The notes beneath the pieces were generated by a model. The model was not told where the DNA came from and ran no database searches. It worked only from the letters and a program-made list of their open reading frames with translations. 64,000 bases of DNA, taken from positions 1 through 64,000 of the forward strand of contig NZ_AEEC02000008.1 of NCBI RefSeq assembly GCF_000300975.2, given 5' to 3'. The stretch comes from Herbaspirillum frisingense GSF30. Lineage in GTDB: Bacteria > Pseudomonadota > Gammaproteobacteria > Burkholderiales > Burkholderiaceae_D. The translations under genes and the position numbers were made by a program. Shown piece after piece: positions 7,895 to 17,742 of this stretch (position 1 is its first letter; every line of letters begins with the position of its first letter).

Positions 7895-8680
7895 TCAGAC
7901 GTCCAGCCAGGCGAAGCCTTCTGCCTGGCAGGCGATGCCGATGCCACCGAAGGTCGGCCCGAGGACGCTTTCGATCGCCGCGCGCGCCAGTTCCGGCGTG
8001 TTGTTCTGCTGACTGAGATGCGCGCCGATGACGCGTTTGAGCCGGCTCTTGTCGAGCAGGCGCAGGATGTCGGCGCTGGCGTCATTGGCCAGGTGGCCGT
8101 AGTCGCCGCCGATGCGGCGCTTGAGGAAGGCGGGATAGGGCGAGCGATCCAGCATCTCGCGGTCGTGATTGCATTCCAGCAGCAGCGAATCGCAAGCGCC
8201 CAGCGCCTGCACCAGGTGGGCGGTCGGCTGACCGGCATCGGTCAACACGCCCAGGCGCCGGTCACCGTCGCCGGCCACATACTGGATGGGCTCCCGGGCA
8301 TCATGCGGAACGGTGTAGGGGGACAATTCAAGATCGCCGATGGCGATCTTCTGACCATCGGCACAGAAACGCACATCGACATCGGCAGCCTGCTCGGCCA
8401 CCGCCTGCCAGGTGCCATAACTGAGCCAGACCGGAATGCGATAGCGTCGCGCGAACTTGAACACGCCACTGACGTGATCCGAGTGCTCGTGCGTGACGAC
8501 GATGGCGGCGACGTCGGAGGGGTCCAGCCCCAGGCGCAGAATGCGCTTTTCGGCTTCGCGCAAAGTAAAGCCGCAGTCCAGCATGACCGTGGTCCCCGAG
8601 GAGGGACGCTGGTCGCCGGCTGCGGCCGAGATCAGCAGCGCATTGCCTTCGCTGCCGCTACCGAGGCTCGCGAACTTCAT
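7895..8680 (-). CDS. MBL-fold metal-dependent hydrolase (WalJ/YycJ-like)
   Basis: 261-residue metallo-beta-lactamase-fold protein. It opens with MKFASLGSGSEGNALLI, typical of the YycJ branch, and has the zinc motif THEHSDH at about residues 64-70, a later conserved histidine (TVPHDA) and DAGQPT. Related proteins are probably single- or double-strand nucleases or phosphodiesterases. The exact substrate is not inferable. The gene starts 18 bases after the bamC stop and is the last gene of a dapA-bamC-MBL run. Confidence 0.85.
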   Translation of the reverse strand: MKFASLGSGSEGNALLISAAAGDQRPSSGTTVMLDCGFTLREAEKRILRLGLDPSDVAAIVVTHEHSDHVSGVFKFARRYRIPVWLSYGTWQAVAEQAADVDVRFCADGQKIAIGDLELSPYTVPHDAREPIQYVAGDGDRRLGVLTDAGQPTAHLVQALGACDSLLLECNHDREMLDRSPYPAFLKRRIGGDYGHLANDASADILRLLDKSRLKRVIGAHLSQQNNTPELARAAIESVLGPTFGGIGIACQAEGFAWLDV

Positions 8681-8698
8681 CTGAGCCCCGGGTCCTGA

Positions 8699-9880
8699 TT
8701 ACTTCAGTTGCTCGTTGAGCAGGCCCAGGATCTTGTCGGAAATACCCGAGGTATCCGGACCACCCTCGCCGTTCTGGACGGTGATATTGCTGCTGTCGGA
8801 ACCGGCGCCCTTGACCACGATGCGGTACTTGGCGGCCTTCTTGTCCTTGTCCTTGGAGCTGAAGATGCGCGAGAAGAAACCGTCATCCTTCTTGTCCTTG
8901 GCGTCCTGGTTCTGGTCGACGTAACGGACAAAATAGATGCCCTGGCTGCGATCGCGGTCTTCCACGGTGAAGCCGACGCGATCCAGCGCCAGGCCGACGC
9001 GGCGCCATGCGCGGTCGAAGCCTTCATCGACTTGCACGCTGGTGCCCGCCACACCCTTCTGCAGACGCGAACGTGCCTGCAGCGACGGAGCATTGGCCAC
9101 GGCGGCCTTGGCCTTGGTCTCTTCAGCACCCAGGCGCACCATCAGGCGCGACAGGAATTCGGCTTCCAGGCCCGGATCGGAGGGACGCGCGGTCCACACC
9201 GAGGTTTCCTTGGCCGAACCGGTCAGCACTTCCTCGGCGCCACGATGGCTGATGAAGATCTCGGTGGTGCCGTTCGGGCCACGTTCCAGACGGGTGCGGA
9301 ACTTGTCACGCTCGCCGGTGGAATACAGGGAATCGAACACCTTGCCCAGCGTGTTGCGGATGAAGTCCTGGGGAATCTTGGCGCGGTTCTCGGCCCAGTC
9401 GGTTTCCATGACGCCGGTATCGGGCGATTCGACGTTGATCAGGAAACCGTTGTCCTGCCAGAAGTCCTTGATCTGCGACCACAGTTGTTCCGGGCTCTGC
9501 TTGACCACCAGCCAGCGCTGCGAACCGTCGCGTTCGATGCGGATTTCGTCGCCCTTGGCAGTCGGTGCCACGGAGGTGACTTCGGTGGTCGGCTTGTTCT
9601 GCTGCTCCAGCTGGTAGCCGGATGCGGTCGCCACGCCCTTGTTGGCCTCGGGGATGGAATAACGGTTGTCGCGCTGCAGCTGGGTCAGGTCGGGCGGCAC
9701 TTCCAGACGCGGGCCACGTGCCTTTTCCGCGCTCTTGTAATCGATACGGTCCCCTTCGAGCATGTTGCCGATGGAGGAACATCCTGCCAGTCCGGCCAGC
9801 GCCAGTGCGATGACGATACTGCGTTGGGTAATTGTGTACGCGGAGCGGGATACCGGACGAACGTTCTTGCTATTAGTCAT
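8699..9880 (-). CDS. bamC: Outer membrane assembly lipoprotein BamC
   Basis: Accessory lipoprotein of the BAM complex that inserts beta-barrels into the outer membrane. A signal peptide (SIVIALALAGLAGC) ends in lipobox LAGC, then CSSIGNMLEGDRIDYKSA and PRLEVPPDLTQLQ, the conserved unstructured BamC/NlpB N-terminus that contacts BamD. Two helix-grip domains follow (LWSQIKDFWQDNGFLI and RAWRRVGLALDRVGFTVEDRDRSQGIYFVRY). 393 residues is a little longer than the E. coli protein. The dapA-bamC neighbourhood is conserved across proteobacteria and is seen here too. Confidence 0.93.
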   Translation of the reverse strand: MTNSKNVRPVSRSAYTITQRSIVIALALAGLAGCSSIGNMLEGDRIDYKSAEKARGPRLEVPPDLTQLQRDNRYSIPEANKGVATASGYQLEQQNKPTTEVTSVAPTAKGDEIRIERDGSQRWLVVKQSPEQLWSQIKDFWQDNGFLINVESPDTGVMETDWAENRAKIPQDFIRNTLGKVFDSLYSTGERDKFRTRLERGPNGTTEIFISHRGAEEVLTGSAKETSVWTARPSDPGLEAEFLSRLMVRLGAEETKAKAAVANAPSLQARSRLQKGVAGTSVQVDEGFDRAWRRVGLALDRVGFTVEDRDRSQGIYFVRYVDQNQDAKDKKDDGFFSRIFSSKDKDKKAAKYRIVVKGAGSDSSNITVQNGEGGPDTSGISDKILGLLNEQLK

Positions 9881-9941
9881 ATCGTTACTATTGAAAGCGG
9901 AATCGGATTTCAGGAGACCTGCGCCAAAGCGGCCAAGCCGA

Positions 9942-10820
9942 TTATTTTAATACACCGGACTCGCGCAGGGCCGCGCGCACGGTGTCGTGGTAAGCCGCTC
10001 CCAGCGGCGCCAGCGGCAGACGCATGCCGGAAGGAATGAGGCCCATTTCCTGCATGGCCCACTTCAGCGGCACCGGGTTGGGTTCGACGAAGAGCTTGTT
10101 GTGCAGGGGCAGCAGCTTGTTGTTCAGTTCCACGGCACGGGCGATGTTGCCGCTCATGGCGGCCACGCACAGTTCGTGCATGTCGCGCGGGGCGACGTTG
10201 GCGGTGACCGAGATGTTGCCGGCGCCGCCGTACAGCATCAGCGCGATGGCGGTGGCGTCGTCACCCGAATAGACCGCGAAGCTCTTGGGCGCCAGGCGGA
10301 TCAGGTCGGTGCCGCGGGCGATGTTGCCGGTGGCATCCTTCACGCCGACGATGCCCTTGACCTGCGCCAGGCGCAGGATGGTCTCGTTGCTCATGTCGGC
10401 GACCGTACGGCCGGGCACGTTGTACAGGATCACCGGCAGATCCACCGCTTCGGCGATGGTCTTGAAGTGCAGGTACATGCCTTCCTGGGTCGGACGGTTG
10501 TAGTACGGCACCACCTGCAGCGAGGCATCGGCACCGACCTTCTTGGCGAAGGCGGTCAGTTCGATCGCTTCGGCGGTGGAATTGCCACCGGTACCGGCGA
10601 TGATGGGGATGCGCTTGGCCGTGTGCTCGACCGCGACCTTGATCAGTTCGCAGTGCTCTTCCATCGAGACGGTGGGCGATTCGCCGGTGGTACCGACGAT
10701 GACGATGCTGTCAGTTCCCTCGGCGATATGCCAGTCGATCAGCTTGCGCAGGCCATCGTAATCGAGGCTGCCGTCCGGATGCATGGGAGTGACGATTGCA
10801 ACAATGCTACCCTTGATCAT
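9942..10820 (-). CDS. dapA: 4-hydroxy-tetrahydrodipicolinate synthase
   Basis: Condenses pyruvate with aspartate semialdehyde in the first committed step to diaminopimelate and lysine. 292 residues, TIM barrel. It starts [13 protein letters not shown], contains GTTGESPT, the catalytic Tyr region [11 protein letters not shown], and the Schiff-base lysine in GVKDATGNI (around residue 161). It is followed after 60 bases by bamC on the same strand, and the two are likely co-transcribed. Confidence 0.96.
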   Translation of the reverse strand: MIKGSIVAIVTPMHPDGSLDYDGLRKLIDWHIAEGTDSIVIVGTTGESPTVSMEEHCELIKVAVEHTAKRIPIIAGTGGNSTAEAIELTAFAKKVGADASLQVVPYYNRPTQEGMYLHFKTIAEAVDLPVILYNVPGRTVADMSNETILRLAQVKGIVGVKDATGNIARGTDLIRLAPKSFAVYSGDDATAIALMLYGGAGNISVTANVAPRDMHELCVAAMSGNIARAVELNNKLLPLHNKLFVEPNPVPLKWAMQEMGLIPSGMRLPLAPLGAAYHDTVRAALRESGVLK

Positions 10821-10975
10821 GGTGTGCGTGCTTTAGGTAATGGTCAAAATAAAGGCCTGATTGTAGCGGATAGACGCCTCAACAGGTCAATTTTGCCGGT
10901 GCTTCAGATGAAGGCCGGCGTAAAAATACGGGAAGAGCGCAGGTTTTCGCCCTCACCGGTCGGACTTGCCGGAGC

Positions 10976-12175
10976 TCAATAGCCCAGCCCCATCGCCTCG
11001 CGTACGTCACGCATGGTGTCCTGGGCCAGCTTGCGGGCCTTTTCGCAGCCATCGGCAACGATGGCGCGCACCAGCGAGGGATCGTCCAGATAAGGCTGCG
11101 CGCGCTCCAGCATCGGTTGCTGCTCCTGCAGGATGGCATCGATCACCGGTTGCTTGCATTCCAGGCAACCAATGCCGGCCGACCGGCAACCCTTGGCCAC
11201 CCAATCCTTCACTTCCGCCGGGGAATAGACCTGGTGGAATTGCCATACCGGGCATTTCTCCGGATCGCCCGGGTCGCTGCGGCGCACCCGCTGCGGGTCG
11301 GTCGGCATGGTCTTGACCTTCTTGGTGACCGATTCCTTGTCTTCGCGCAGGGCGATGGCATTGCCATAGCTCTTGGACATCTTGGCGCCATCCAGGCCCG
11401 GCAGGCGCGAGGCCTCGGTCAGCATGGCCTGCGGCTCGGTCAGGATCAGTTTGCGGCTGCCTTCGAGATAGCCGAACAGACGTTCACGATCGATCATCGA
11501 CAGGTTCTGGGCATCGTCCAGCATGGCCTTGGCCTGCTCCAGCGCCTCGTCGTCGCCCTTTTCCTGGAATTGCGTACGCAGCTCCAGATACAGCCTGGCG
11601 CGCTTGCTGCCCAGTTTGCGGGTCGCGGCCAGGGCCTTTTCCTCGAATCCCTTTTCCTTGCCGTACAGATGGTTAAAGCGGCGCGCGATCTCGCGCATGA
11701 TCTCGATGTGCGGCACCTGGTCTTCGCCCACCGGCACCTGGCTGGCGCGGTAGATCAGCACGTCGGCCGCCTGCAGCAGCGGATAGCCGAGGAAACCATA
11801 GGTCGCCAGGTCGCGGTCGGCCAGCTTCTCCTGCTGGTCCTTGTAGGTGGGCACGCGCTCCAGCCAGCCCAGCGGGGTGGCCATGGACAGCAGCAGGTGC
11901 AGCTCCGCATGTTCCGGCACGCGCGACTGGATGAACAACGTCGCCTGGGCCGGATCGACACCGGCCGCCAGCCAGTCGATGACCATCTCCCAGGTGCTGG
12001 TCTCGATCACCGAGGGATCGTCGTAATGGGTGGTCAGTGCATGCCAGTCGGCCACGAAGAACAGGCAGGGCAATTCGGATTGCAACTTGACCCAGTTCTT
12101 CAGGGCGCCATGATAGTGGCCCAGGTGCAGCGCGCCGGTGGGGCGCATGCCGGAGACGACGCGATCAGGATACAT
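10976..12175 (-). CDS. trpS: Tryptophan--tRNA ligase
   Basis: Class I aminoacyl-tRNA synthetase that charges tRNA-Trp. 399 residues. The HIGH-like motif is at residues 15-20 (GALHLGHYHGAL) and the KMSKS motif is present as AKMSKSYGNAI. The C-terminal region contains CPVWQFHQVYSP and GCLECKQPV, a Cys-containing longer form common in Burkholderiales. The gene lies 60 bases downstream of a site-2 protease gene on the same strand. Confidence 0.96.
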   Translation of the reverse strand: MYPDRVVSGMRPTGALHLGHYHGALKNWVKLQSELPCLFFVADWHALTTHYDDPSVIETSTWEMVIDWLAAGVDPAQATLFIQSRVPEHAELHLLLSMATPLGWLERVPTYKDQQEKLADRDLATYGFLGYPLLQAADVLIYRASQVPVGEDQVPHIEIMREIARRFNHLYGKEKGFEEKALAATRKLGSKRARLYLELRTQFQEKGDDEALEQAKAMLDDAQNLSMIDRERLFGYLEGSRKLILTEPQAMLTEASRLPGLDGAKMSKSYGNAIALREDKESVTKKVKTMPTDPQRVRRSDPGDPEKCPVWQFHQVYSPAEVKDWVAKGCRSAGIGCLECKQPVIDAILQEQQPMLERAQPYLDDPSLVRAIVADGCEKARKLAQDTMRDVREAMGLGY

Positions 12176-12235
12176 GGCAGTAGGCTAGGTGGTAAGGAGG
12201 GAAAATCATGCGGATCATCACGTTGGCCGCTTCAG

Positions 12236-12898
12236 TCAGTGGAACAGCAAGGTGATCGGATAGGTAATGAGCTGCAGCACCAGACCGGCACCGTACATCA
12301 CCGGTGCCATCCACCAGGTATAGATCACCTTGAGCAGCACCAGCGCCATGACGATGAAGAAGCCATAGGGCTCGATCTGGGCGAATTTATAGGCGTACTT
12401 GTTGGGCAACAGGCTGGTGAGGATGCGACCGCCATCCAGCGGCGGGATCGGGAACAGGTTGAAGGCGAACATCACCAGGTTGGTCAATACACCGGCCTTG
12501 GCCATGAGGGTAAAGAATTCCTCTTGCACGCCCCCCAGCGCCAGAGCGTAGATGGCAATCATCCACAGCAGTGCCATGAGGAAATTGGCAGCCGGACCGG
12601 CCAGCGAGACCCAGGCCATGTCGCGCTTGGGCTTGCGCAAGTGGCCGAAGTTGATCGGCACCGGCTTGGCATAACCGAACAGGAAGGCACCGCTGGTGGC
12701 GAAGTACAGCAGGATGGGGATGAGGATGGTGCCGAAGGGATCGATGTGCTTGAGCGGGTTCAGGCTCATGCGCCCCATGGAATAGGCGGTATTGTCGCCG
12801 AAGAACTTGGCGGCATAGGCATGCGCCGCCTCGTGCAGGGTGATGGCGAAGAGCACGGGCAGCGCGTAGACCGCGACAGTCTGGATGAGATCGTTCAT
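12236..12898 (-). CDS. Site-2 protease family (M50) membrane metallopeptidase
   Basis: 220-residue polytopic membrane protein. The zinc motif is HEAAH in the first membrane segment (LFAITLHEAAHAYAAKFFGD), and the second motif NLFPIPPLDGGRI supplies the third ligand. This minimal form lacks PDZ or CBS domains, as in many housekeeping bacterial S2P homologues. Its substrate is unknown. It is followed by trpS after 60 bases and preceded by a YciO-type gene after 80 bases, all on one strand, an arrangement often seen in betaproteobacteria. Confidence 0.88.
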   Translation of the reverse strand: MNDLIQTVAVYALPVLFAITLHEAAHAYAAKFFGDNTAYSMGRMSLNPLKHIDPFGTILIPILLYFATSGAFLFGYAKPVPINFGHLRKPKRDMAWVSLAGPAANFLMALLWMIAIYALALGGVQEEFFTLMAKAGVLTNLVMFAFNLFPIPPLDGGRILTSLLPNKYAYKFAQIEPYGFFIVMALVLLKVIYTWWMAPVMYGAGLVLQLITYPITLLFH

Positions 12899-12978
12899 GG
12901 GCGGGGATTTTATCAGAGGGGCAACATGGCGCTTGGGAATTCAAGCCCGGCGGGCTCTTGAAGCAAGAAATCGCTGGC

Positions 12979-13614
12979 TCAGGCGGCTTGCAGACCGAAG
13001 ATGCCGGCATCTCCCCTGCCCTGGCGCACCAGCACCGGCTGTTCATCGTCGGTGAGGTCGATGACGGTAGTCGGCTCCAGGCTGCAGGCGCCGCTGTCGA
13101 TGACCAGGTCGATCTGCTTTTCCAGATGGCTGCGGATATCGTCGGCGCTGGTCAGCGGCAGGTCTTCGTCCGGCAGGATCAGGGTGGTGCCCAGCAGCGG
13201 CTGGCCCAGTTCTTCCAGCAGCATGTGGGCGATGCGGTTTTCCGGCACGCGCAGGCCGATGGTCTTGCGCGAGGGATGCGACAGGCGGCGCGGCACTTCC
13301 TTGGTGGCTTCCAGGATGAAGGTATAGGCCCCCGGGGTGGCCGCCTTGAGCAGGCGGTACTGGCGATTGTCGACCTTGGCGTACTGGGCGATCTCGGAGA
13401 GGTCGCGGCACAGCAGGGTCAGGTGGTGCTTGTCGTCCACGCCGCGGATGCGACGCACACGCTCCACCGCATCCTTGTTGTCGAGCTGGCAGACCAGTGC
13501 ATAACAGGAGTCGGTCGGCAGGGCCACCAGGCCGCCCTTGTGGATGATCTGCGCAGCCTGCTTGATCAGGCGCAGTTGCGGGTTCTCAGGGTGAATCTCG
13601 AAAAACTGGCTCAT
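12979..13614 (-). CDS. YciO-type Sua5/YrdC family protein (L-threonylcarbamoyladenylate synthase-like)
   Basis: 211 residues of the YrdC fold that binds ATP and threonine in the TsaC/Sua5 enzymes. Seen here: GGLVALPTDSCYALVC, RVRRIRGVDDKHHLTLLCRDLSEIAQYA, PGAYTFILEAT, SRKTIGLRVPEN. The N-terminus and length match YciO rather than TsaC itself, and YciO proteins have weak or uncertain threonylcarbamoyl-AMP synthase activity. Likely cytoplasmic and RNA-binding through its basic surface. Located between the htpX and S2P genes. Confidence 0.85.
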   Translation of the reverse strand: MSQFFEIHPENPQLRLIKQAAQIIHKGGLVALPTDSCYALVCQLDNKDAVERVRRIRGVDDKHHLTLLCRDLSEIAQYAKVDNRQYRLLKAATPGAYTFILEATKEVPRRLSHPSRKTIGLRVPENRIAHMLLEELGQPLLGTTLILPDEDLPLTSADDIRSHLEKQIDLVIDSGACSLEPTTVIDLTDDEQPVLVRQGRGDAGIFGLQAA

Positions 13615-13662
13615 GATGCGGTTTCCGTTTCCATTTCCAATACCAAATCGCTTTCAATTCGT

Positions 13663-13696
13663 AAAAAGCACAACGGCGGTGTCGCCACCGCCGTTG
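13663..13696 (-). terminator. Rho-independent terminator of htpX
   Basis: Perfect 11-bp stem CAACGGCGGTG (13671-13681) / CACCGCCGTTG (13686-13696), loop TCGC, with AAAAA at 13663-13667, which is a T-run on the minus strand. Confidence 0.85.
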
Positions 13697-13712
13697 TCGC
13701 TGCCCGCCGGGC

Positions 13713-14588
13713 TTAACGCTGGCCGCGCAGGGCGGCGATACGCTGTTCCAGCGGCGGGTGCGTCGAGAACAGTTCCATGAAGCCGGGCTTGTCACTGATG
13801 CCCAGGGCCGCCATGTTCTGCGGCAGGCCTTCGGGCGAGAAACCGCCCAGCCGCGCCAGCGCATTGATCATCGGCTGCGGCGTACCCAGCAGTCGGGCCG
13901 CACCGGCGTCGGCACGAAACTCGCGGTGGCGCGAAAACCAGGCCACGATCATCGAAGCACCGATGCCGAAGACGATCTGGCAGACCAGCACCGTCACGGT
14001 ATAGCCGATGCCGGGACCGGATTCGTCGTTGTTGCGGCGCAGGGCCGAATCGACGAAGTAACCCACCACCCGCGACAGGAACACCACGAAGGTATTCACC
14101 ACGCCCTGGATCAGCGTCATGGTGACCATGTCGCCATTGGCGATGTGCGCCACCTCGTGGCCCAGCACGGCTTCCACCTCGTCCTGCGTCATGCCCTGCA
14201 GCAGCCCGGTGGAGACCGCCACCAGGGCCGAGTCCTTGAACGCGCCGGTGGCGAAGGCATTGGGCTCGCCGTCATAGACCGCCACTTCCGGCATGCCGAT
14301 GCCGGCGCGCTGGGCCAGCTTGCCGACGGTCTGCAGCAGCCAGGCCTCGGTGCCGTTCATGGGCGTCTCGATCACCCTGGCGCCGGTGGACCACTTGGCC
14401 ATGCTCTTGCTCATCAGCAAGGAAATGATGGAGCCCGTGAAGCCGACCACCAGCGAGAACACCAGCAGCATCGGCAGGTTCAGGCCGGACCGGGTCAGGA
14501 AGCGGTCCACGCCCAACAGCGACAAGATGACGCTCATCACGACCAGCACGGCGATATTGGTCGCAATAAACAACAAGATGCGTTTCAT
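13713..14588 (-). CDS. htpX: Inner-membrane zinc metalloprotease HtpX
   Basis: M48B membrane protease involved in quality control of inner-membrane proteins. 291 residues with two N-terminal membrane segments ([19 protein letters not shown] and [19 protein letters not shown]). The catalytic HEVAH lies in [17 protein letters not shown], with the third zinc ligand in [14 protein letters not shown], preceded by two further membrane segments. AGGAG lies 9 bases ahead of the start. HtpX genes are often induced by envelope stress, but I see no specific regulatory site. Confidence 0.96.
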   Translation of the reverse strand: MKRILLFIATNIAVLVVMSVILSLLGVDRFLTRSGLNLPMLLVFSLVVGFTGSIISLLMSKSMAKWSTGARVIETPMNGTEAWLLQTVGKLAQRAGIGMPEVAVYDGEPNAFATGAFKDSALVAVSTGLLQGMTQDEVEAVLGHEVAHIANGDMVTMTLIQGVVNTFVVFLSRVVGYFVDSALRRNNDESGPGIGYTVTVLVCQIVFGIGASMIVAWFSRHREFRADAGAARLLGTPQPMINALARLGGFSPEGLPQNMAALGISDKPGFMELFSTHPPLEQRIAALRGQR

Positions 14589-14707
14589 GGGGAAAACTCC
14601 TATCGGGAAAGTGGTTATTAGATAGGAGTCCGGCCCCGGAAATCAAGGGCAAGCTCGGCCATGGGAGCAGTTTTCGCCGGCCTGCAGCCCCGGCTTGCAG
14701 CTCCGAC

Positions 14708-15550
14708 TTACAGTCCCCAGTCGTGCCACACCGGCTTGACGCCCGTCGGCAAGGCCGGCAGACCGCCCAGGTCCACACGCGACTCGCCGGGGCCATGGAA
14801 GTCCGAGCCCATCGACGCCAGGAAGCCATAGCTGCGCGCCACCTGGGCGTATTCCTGATACTGCTCGGGGGTATGGCTGCCGGTATTGACCTCGATGGCG
14901 GCGCCGCCGAACTGCTTGAATTCATCGAACAGCGCGCCGAACTGGGTCTGGCTGTACTTGTAGCGGCCCGGATGGGCGATCACTGCCACCCCGCCGGCCC
15001 CGCGTATCCAGCGCACCGCCTCTTCCAGCGTGGCCCAGCGGTGCGGCACGTAGCCCGGCTTGCCTTCGGTGAGGTAGTTGGCGAAGACTTCCTTGGTATC
15101 GCCACACTGGCCGCACTCGACCAGATAGCGGGCGAAGTGGGTGCGCGAGATCAGGTCCGGGTTGCCCACATGCTTGAGCGCGCCTTCATAGGCGCCGCAG
15201 ATGCCGTACTGGTCCAGCGCCTGGGCGATCTCGCGGGCGCGGCGCTCGCGGCCGTTGCGGGTGGCGGCCAGCCCCTCGACCAGCGCGCGGTTGGTCTCGT
15301 CGATGCGCAGGCCGACGATGTGCACCGTCTGCCCGGCCCAGGTGACCGAGATTTCCACCCCGCCCACATGTTGCAGGCCCAGCGCCTGCGCCGCCGCGCG
15401 GGCACGCGCCACGCCACCGACTTCGTCGTGATCGGTCAGCGCCCACACGCCCACGCCGTTGGCCTTGGCACGCGCGGCCACCTCCTCCGGCGGCAACATG
15501 CCGTCGGAGACGTTGGAGTGGCAATGCAGGTCGAACTTGAGCTCAGACAT
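14708..15550 (-). CDS. PHP-domain exoribonuclease (RNase AM / YciV-TrpH family)
   Basis: 280 residues of the polymerase-and-histidinol-phosphatase fold. The metal motifs are DLHCHSNVSDG (residues 7-17), ALTDHDEVGG, GGVEISV, a later HPGRYKYS and GSDFHGPGE. E. coli RNase AM is a 5'-3' exonuclease that trims the 5' ends of 23S, 16S and 5S rRNA and degrades short oligonucleotides and 3',5'-diphosphates. In many proteobacteria the gene neighbours yciO and trp or S2P genes, as here. Confidence 0.9.
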   Translation of the reverse strand: MSELKFDLHCHSNVSDGMLPPEEVAARAKANGVGVWALTDHDEVGGVARARAAAQALGLQHVGGVEISVTWAGQTVHIVGLRIDETNRALVEGLAATRNGRERRAREIAQALDQYGICGAYEGALKHVGNPDLISRTHFARYLVECGQCGDTKEVFANYLTEGKPGYVPHRWATLEEAVRWIRGAGGVAVIAHPGRYKYSQTQFGALFDEFKQFGGAAIEVNTGSHTPEQYQEYAQVARSYGFLASMGSDFHGPGESRVDLGGLPALPTGVKPVWHDWGL

Positions 15551-15653
15551 AGGAATGCGCGATGACTCGGGCCGGTCGCTTGTGGCTGCCGCCGATCAGG
15601 GAATGCGGGGTGATTGGAATACCTCCATTCTACGCCCTTCGTCCCTGCCCCGC

Positions 15654-16556
15654 TCAGGCCGGCCGTGCCAGGAAGGTCTCGATGAGCTGCGCCAGCCGCT
15701 CGGGCTGGTCGTGGTGCAGCATGTGGCCGGCCTGGTCGATCATCTCGACCCGGGTGCGCGGGATGCAGGCGATGCGACGATCGATTTCCTCGCGCTTGAG
15801 CGAGGCCGGACCGAAGAAGCGGCCGATGTCGCTGTCGGTCGCTTCGATCCACAGCACCGGCGCGGTGATGCGGCGCCAGCAGGCCATCATCTCGTCCACC
15901 CGATACAGGATGGGGCTGACCTGCTTGTGCGCCGGATCACCCAGGATCTGCCACAGTCCGCTGCCATCCTGCTGCGCCCAGTGTTGCGCCAGGAACGCGG
16001 CACGCTCGTCGGACAGGCGCGCATTGTTCTTCTGCAGGCGCGTGGCCACCTCTTCCAGCGTGGCATAGCCACGCAGCAGCGGCGGGCTCTTGATCTCGTC
16101 CAGCCATTGCACGAACCGGCCCGGTGCCTGCTCGGGCTTGGCCGTGGGCAGGCCCAGGCCTTCCAGATTGATCAGGCGGGCGATGCGCTCCGGGCGCAGC
16201 CCCGCATAGAGCGTCACCACATTGCCGCCCATGCTGTGGCCCAGCAGGTTGATGGCTTCCCCGGGCGCATGGTGGTCGATGATGGCCTCCAGATCGGCCA
16301 GGTAGTCAGGGAACCAGTAGGCATCTGCCGGGCTGCGCTCGCTCAGGCCAAAGCCGCGCCAGTCGGGCGCGATCACGTGCCACTCGCGCTGCAGCGCGTC
16401 GACCATGAACTGGAACGAGGCCGACATATCCATCCAGCCGTGGAACATGAAGATCTTGGGCGCCTGCGGGTCGCCCCAGTGACGGATGTGATAGCGCAGG
16501 CCGCGTACGGTAAGGAATTCGGAACGTGAAGCGTGCTTGGCGATGGTCGGATGCAT
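15654..16556 (-). CDS. Alpha/beta-fold hydrolase
   Basis: 300 residues. Oxyanion region FHGWMDMSASF, nucleophile elbow GHSMGG (NLLGHSMGGNV, about residues 104-110), acid in LWIEATDSD and catalytic histidine in DQAGHMLHHDQPE. The lid region (about 130-215) is long. The substrate is not inferable. Esterase, epoxide hydrolase-like and C-C hydrolase roles all fit this fold. It stands between the PHP nuclease and patatin genes on the same strand, with about 100 bases on either side. Confidence 0.85.
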   Translation of the reverse strand: MHPTIAKHASRSEFLTVRGLRYHIRHWGDPQAPKIFMFHGWMDMSASFQFMVDALQREWHVIAPDWRGFGLSERSPADAYWFPDYLADLEAIIDHHAPGEAINLLGHSMGGNVVTLYAGLRPERIARLINLEGLGLPTAKPEQAPGRFVQWLDEIKSPPLLRGYATLEEVATRLQKNNARLSDERAAFLAQHWAQQDGSGLWQILGDPAHKQVSPILYRVDEMMACWRRITAPVLWIEATDSDIGRFFGPASLKREEIDRRIACIPRTRVEMIDQAGHMLHHDQPERLAQLIETFLARPA

Positions 16557-16662
16557 GTCGTTTTCTTTGTTATCGGTGCTGCAAGGCGGGACTACGAAAG
16601 ATCAAGCAGCAAAGTATAGACAAAAGTGAACGATCGTGCGCGAAGGCCCTTGATCCGGCGGC

Positions 16663-17679
16663 TCAGGGCAGGAAGCGTCCCAGGTCGAAGGTGGAACGGT
16701 GGCCGATCTCGGCGAAGTTCTGCTCCAGCCACTCGGAGGCGCGCTCCCGCCCCTGCTGGAACAGGCTGCCGATGAAACTGGCCTGGGTATTGAGCTTGGA
16801 GAGATTGGTCAATTGTTCCATCAGCTCGTTGGCATCGATCATGTGGATATTGAGCTGGCGCAGGCGCCGCTCCAGCGCACCGAAGGCCAGGGTGGAATTC
16901 TCGGCTTCGCGCTTGGCCAGGGCCAGTCCGCTCAGTTCGGTGAAGAAGGCCGAGCTGAAGCTGATTTCCGAAAGACGCTGGCCGATGTCGTGACTGCTGG
17001 TGGGCGTCCCCGCGCGGCGGCTGGGGTGCAGCAGCACCACCATCACATCGCGCGCGGCGCAGGCATGCAGCAAGGGGAAGATCGGGGGATTGGCGGTGAG
17101 ACCCCCATCCCAGTAGGCCTCGCCATCGATCTCGATGGGCCGGTGCAGCGAGGGCAGGCAGGCCGAGGCCAGCAGCACCTCCACCGACAGGTCGGCATTG
17201 CGGAAGATCTTCAGGATGCCGGTGCTGACCTGGGTCGCGGCGATAAAGAGCTTCAACTCGCGCTGCCGGCGCAGACGCTCGAAGTCCACCTGCTCCAGCA
17301 GGATGTCGCGCAGCGGGTTGATGTCCAGCGGATTGAGTTGCGTGGGCGAGAAGAAGCGGGTCATCGCCAGCAAGGCCTGCATGCCCGGCATGGGCGTGGG
17401 ATTGGCCACCACCGGCGCGCCCTCGGCATTGAGGTAGTCCAGCGGCGCACCGGTGGACAACGCGGTCCAGAAGCGCTCCAGCGCGGCCCGCGCACCATCG
17501 CGACCGTCCTGTACATAGCCCTGGGCCAGCACCGCCGCATTCATGGCCCCGGCGGAGGCACCACTGATGCCTTCCATGTCCAGCCGCCCGTCTTCCAGCA
17601 GGCGGTCCAGCACGCCCCAGGTAAAGGCGCCATGGGAGCCACCACCCTGCAGAGCCAGACTGACGATCTTGTTCGACAT
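16663..17679 (-). CDS. Patatin-like phospholipase
   Basis: Serine lipid acyl hydrolase with a Ser-Asp dyad. Glycine-rich oxyanion loop LQGGGSHGAFTWG at residues 8-20, nucleophile motif GISGASAGAM near 36-45, and the catalytic aspartate in WDGGLTANPP near 187. It has the size of the RssA/YchK group (338 residues) plus a C-terminal helical extension. The frame opens 21 bases further upstream, but AAAAGGA lies 5 bases before the ATG at 17679 and MSNKIVSLALQGGG matches the family start. It is divergent from the LOG gene. Confidence 0.88.
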   Translation of the reverse strand: MSNKIVSLALQGGGSHGAFTWGVLDRLLEDGRLDMEGISGASAGAMNAAVLAQGYVQDGRDGARAALERFWTALSTGAPLDYLNAEGAPVVANPTPMPGMQALLAMTRFFSPTQLNPLDINPLRDILLEQVDFERLRRQRELKLFIAATQVSTGILKIFRNADLSVEVLLASACLPSLHRPIEIDGEAYWDGGLTANPPIFPLLHACAARDVMVVLLHPSRRAGTPTSSHDIGQRLSEISFSSAFFTELSGLALAKREAENSTLAFGALERRLRQLNIHMIDANELMEQLTNLSKLNTQASFIGSLFQQGRERASEWLEQNFAEIGHRSTFDLGRFLP

Positions 17680-17730
17680 GATGTCCTTTTCCTCGGTCAC
17701 ATCCTGCGGGCTGTCATGCCCGGGTCACCA

Positions 17731-17742
17731 CATAAGCTTATG
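17731..17742. promoter_or_regulatory. 12-bp palindrome in the patatin / LOG divergent region
   Basis: CATAAGCTTATG, a perfect palindrome 52 bases ahead of the patatin start, close to TATAAC at 17762-17767. A possible operator, or chance in a 225-base intergenic region. Confidence 0.25.

Noticed and set aside
11117-12961. 614-codon frame antisense to trpS and the site-2 protease gene
   Set aside because: Antisense to conserved genes, no ribosome site, no family pattern.
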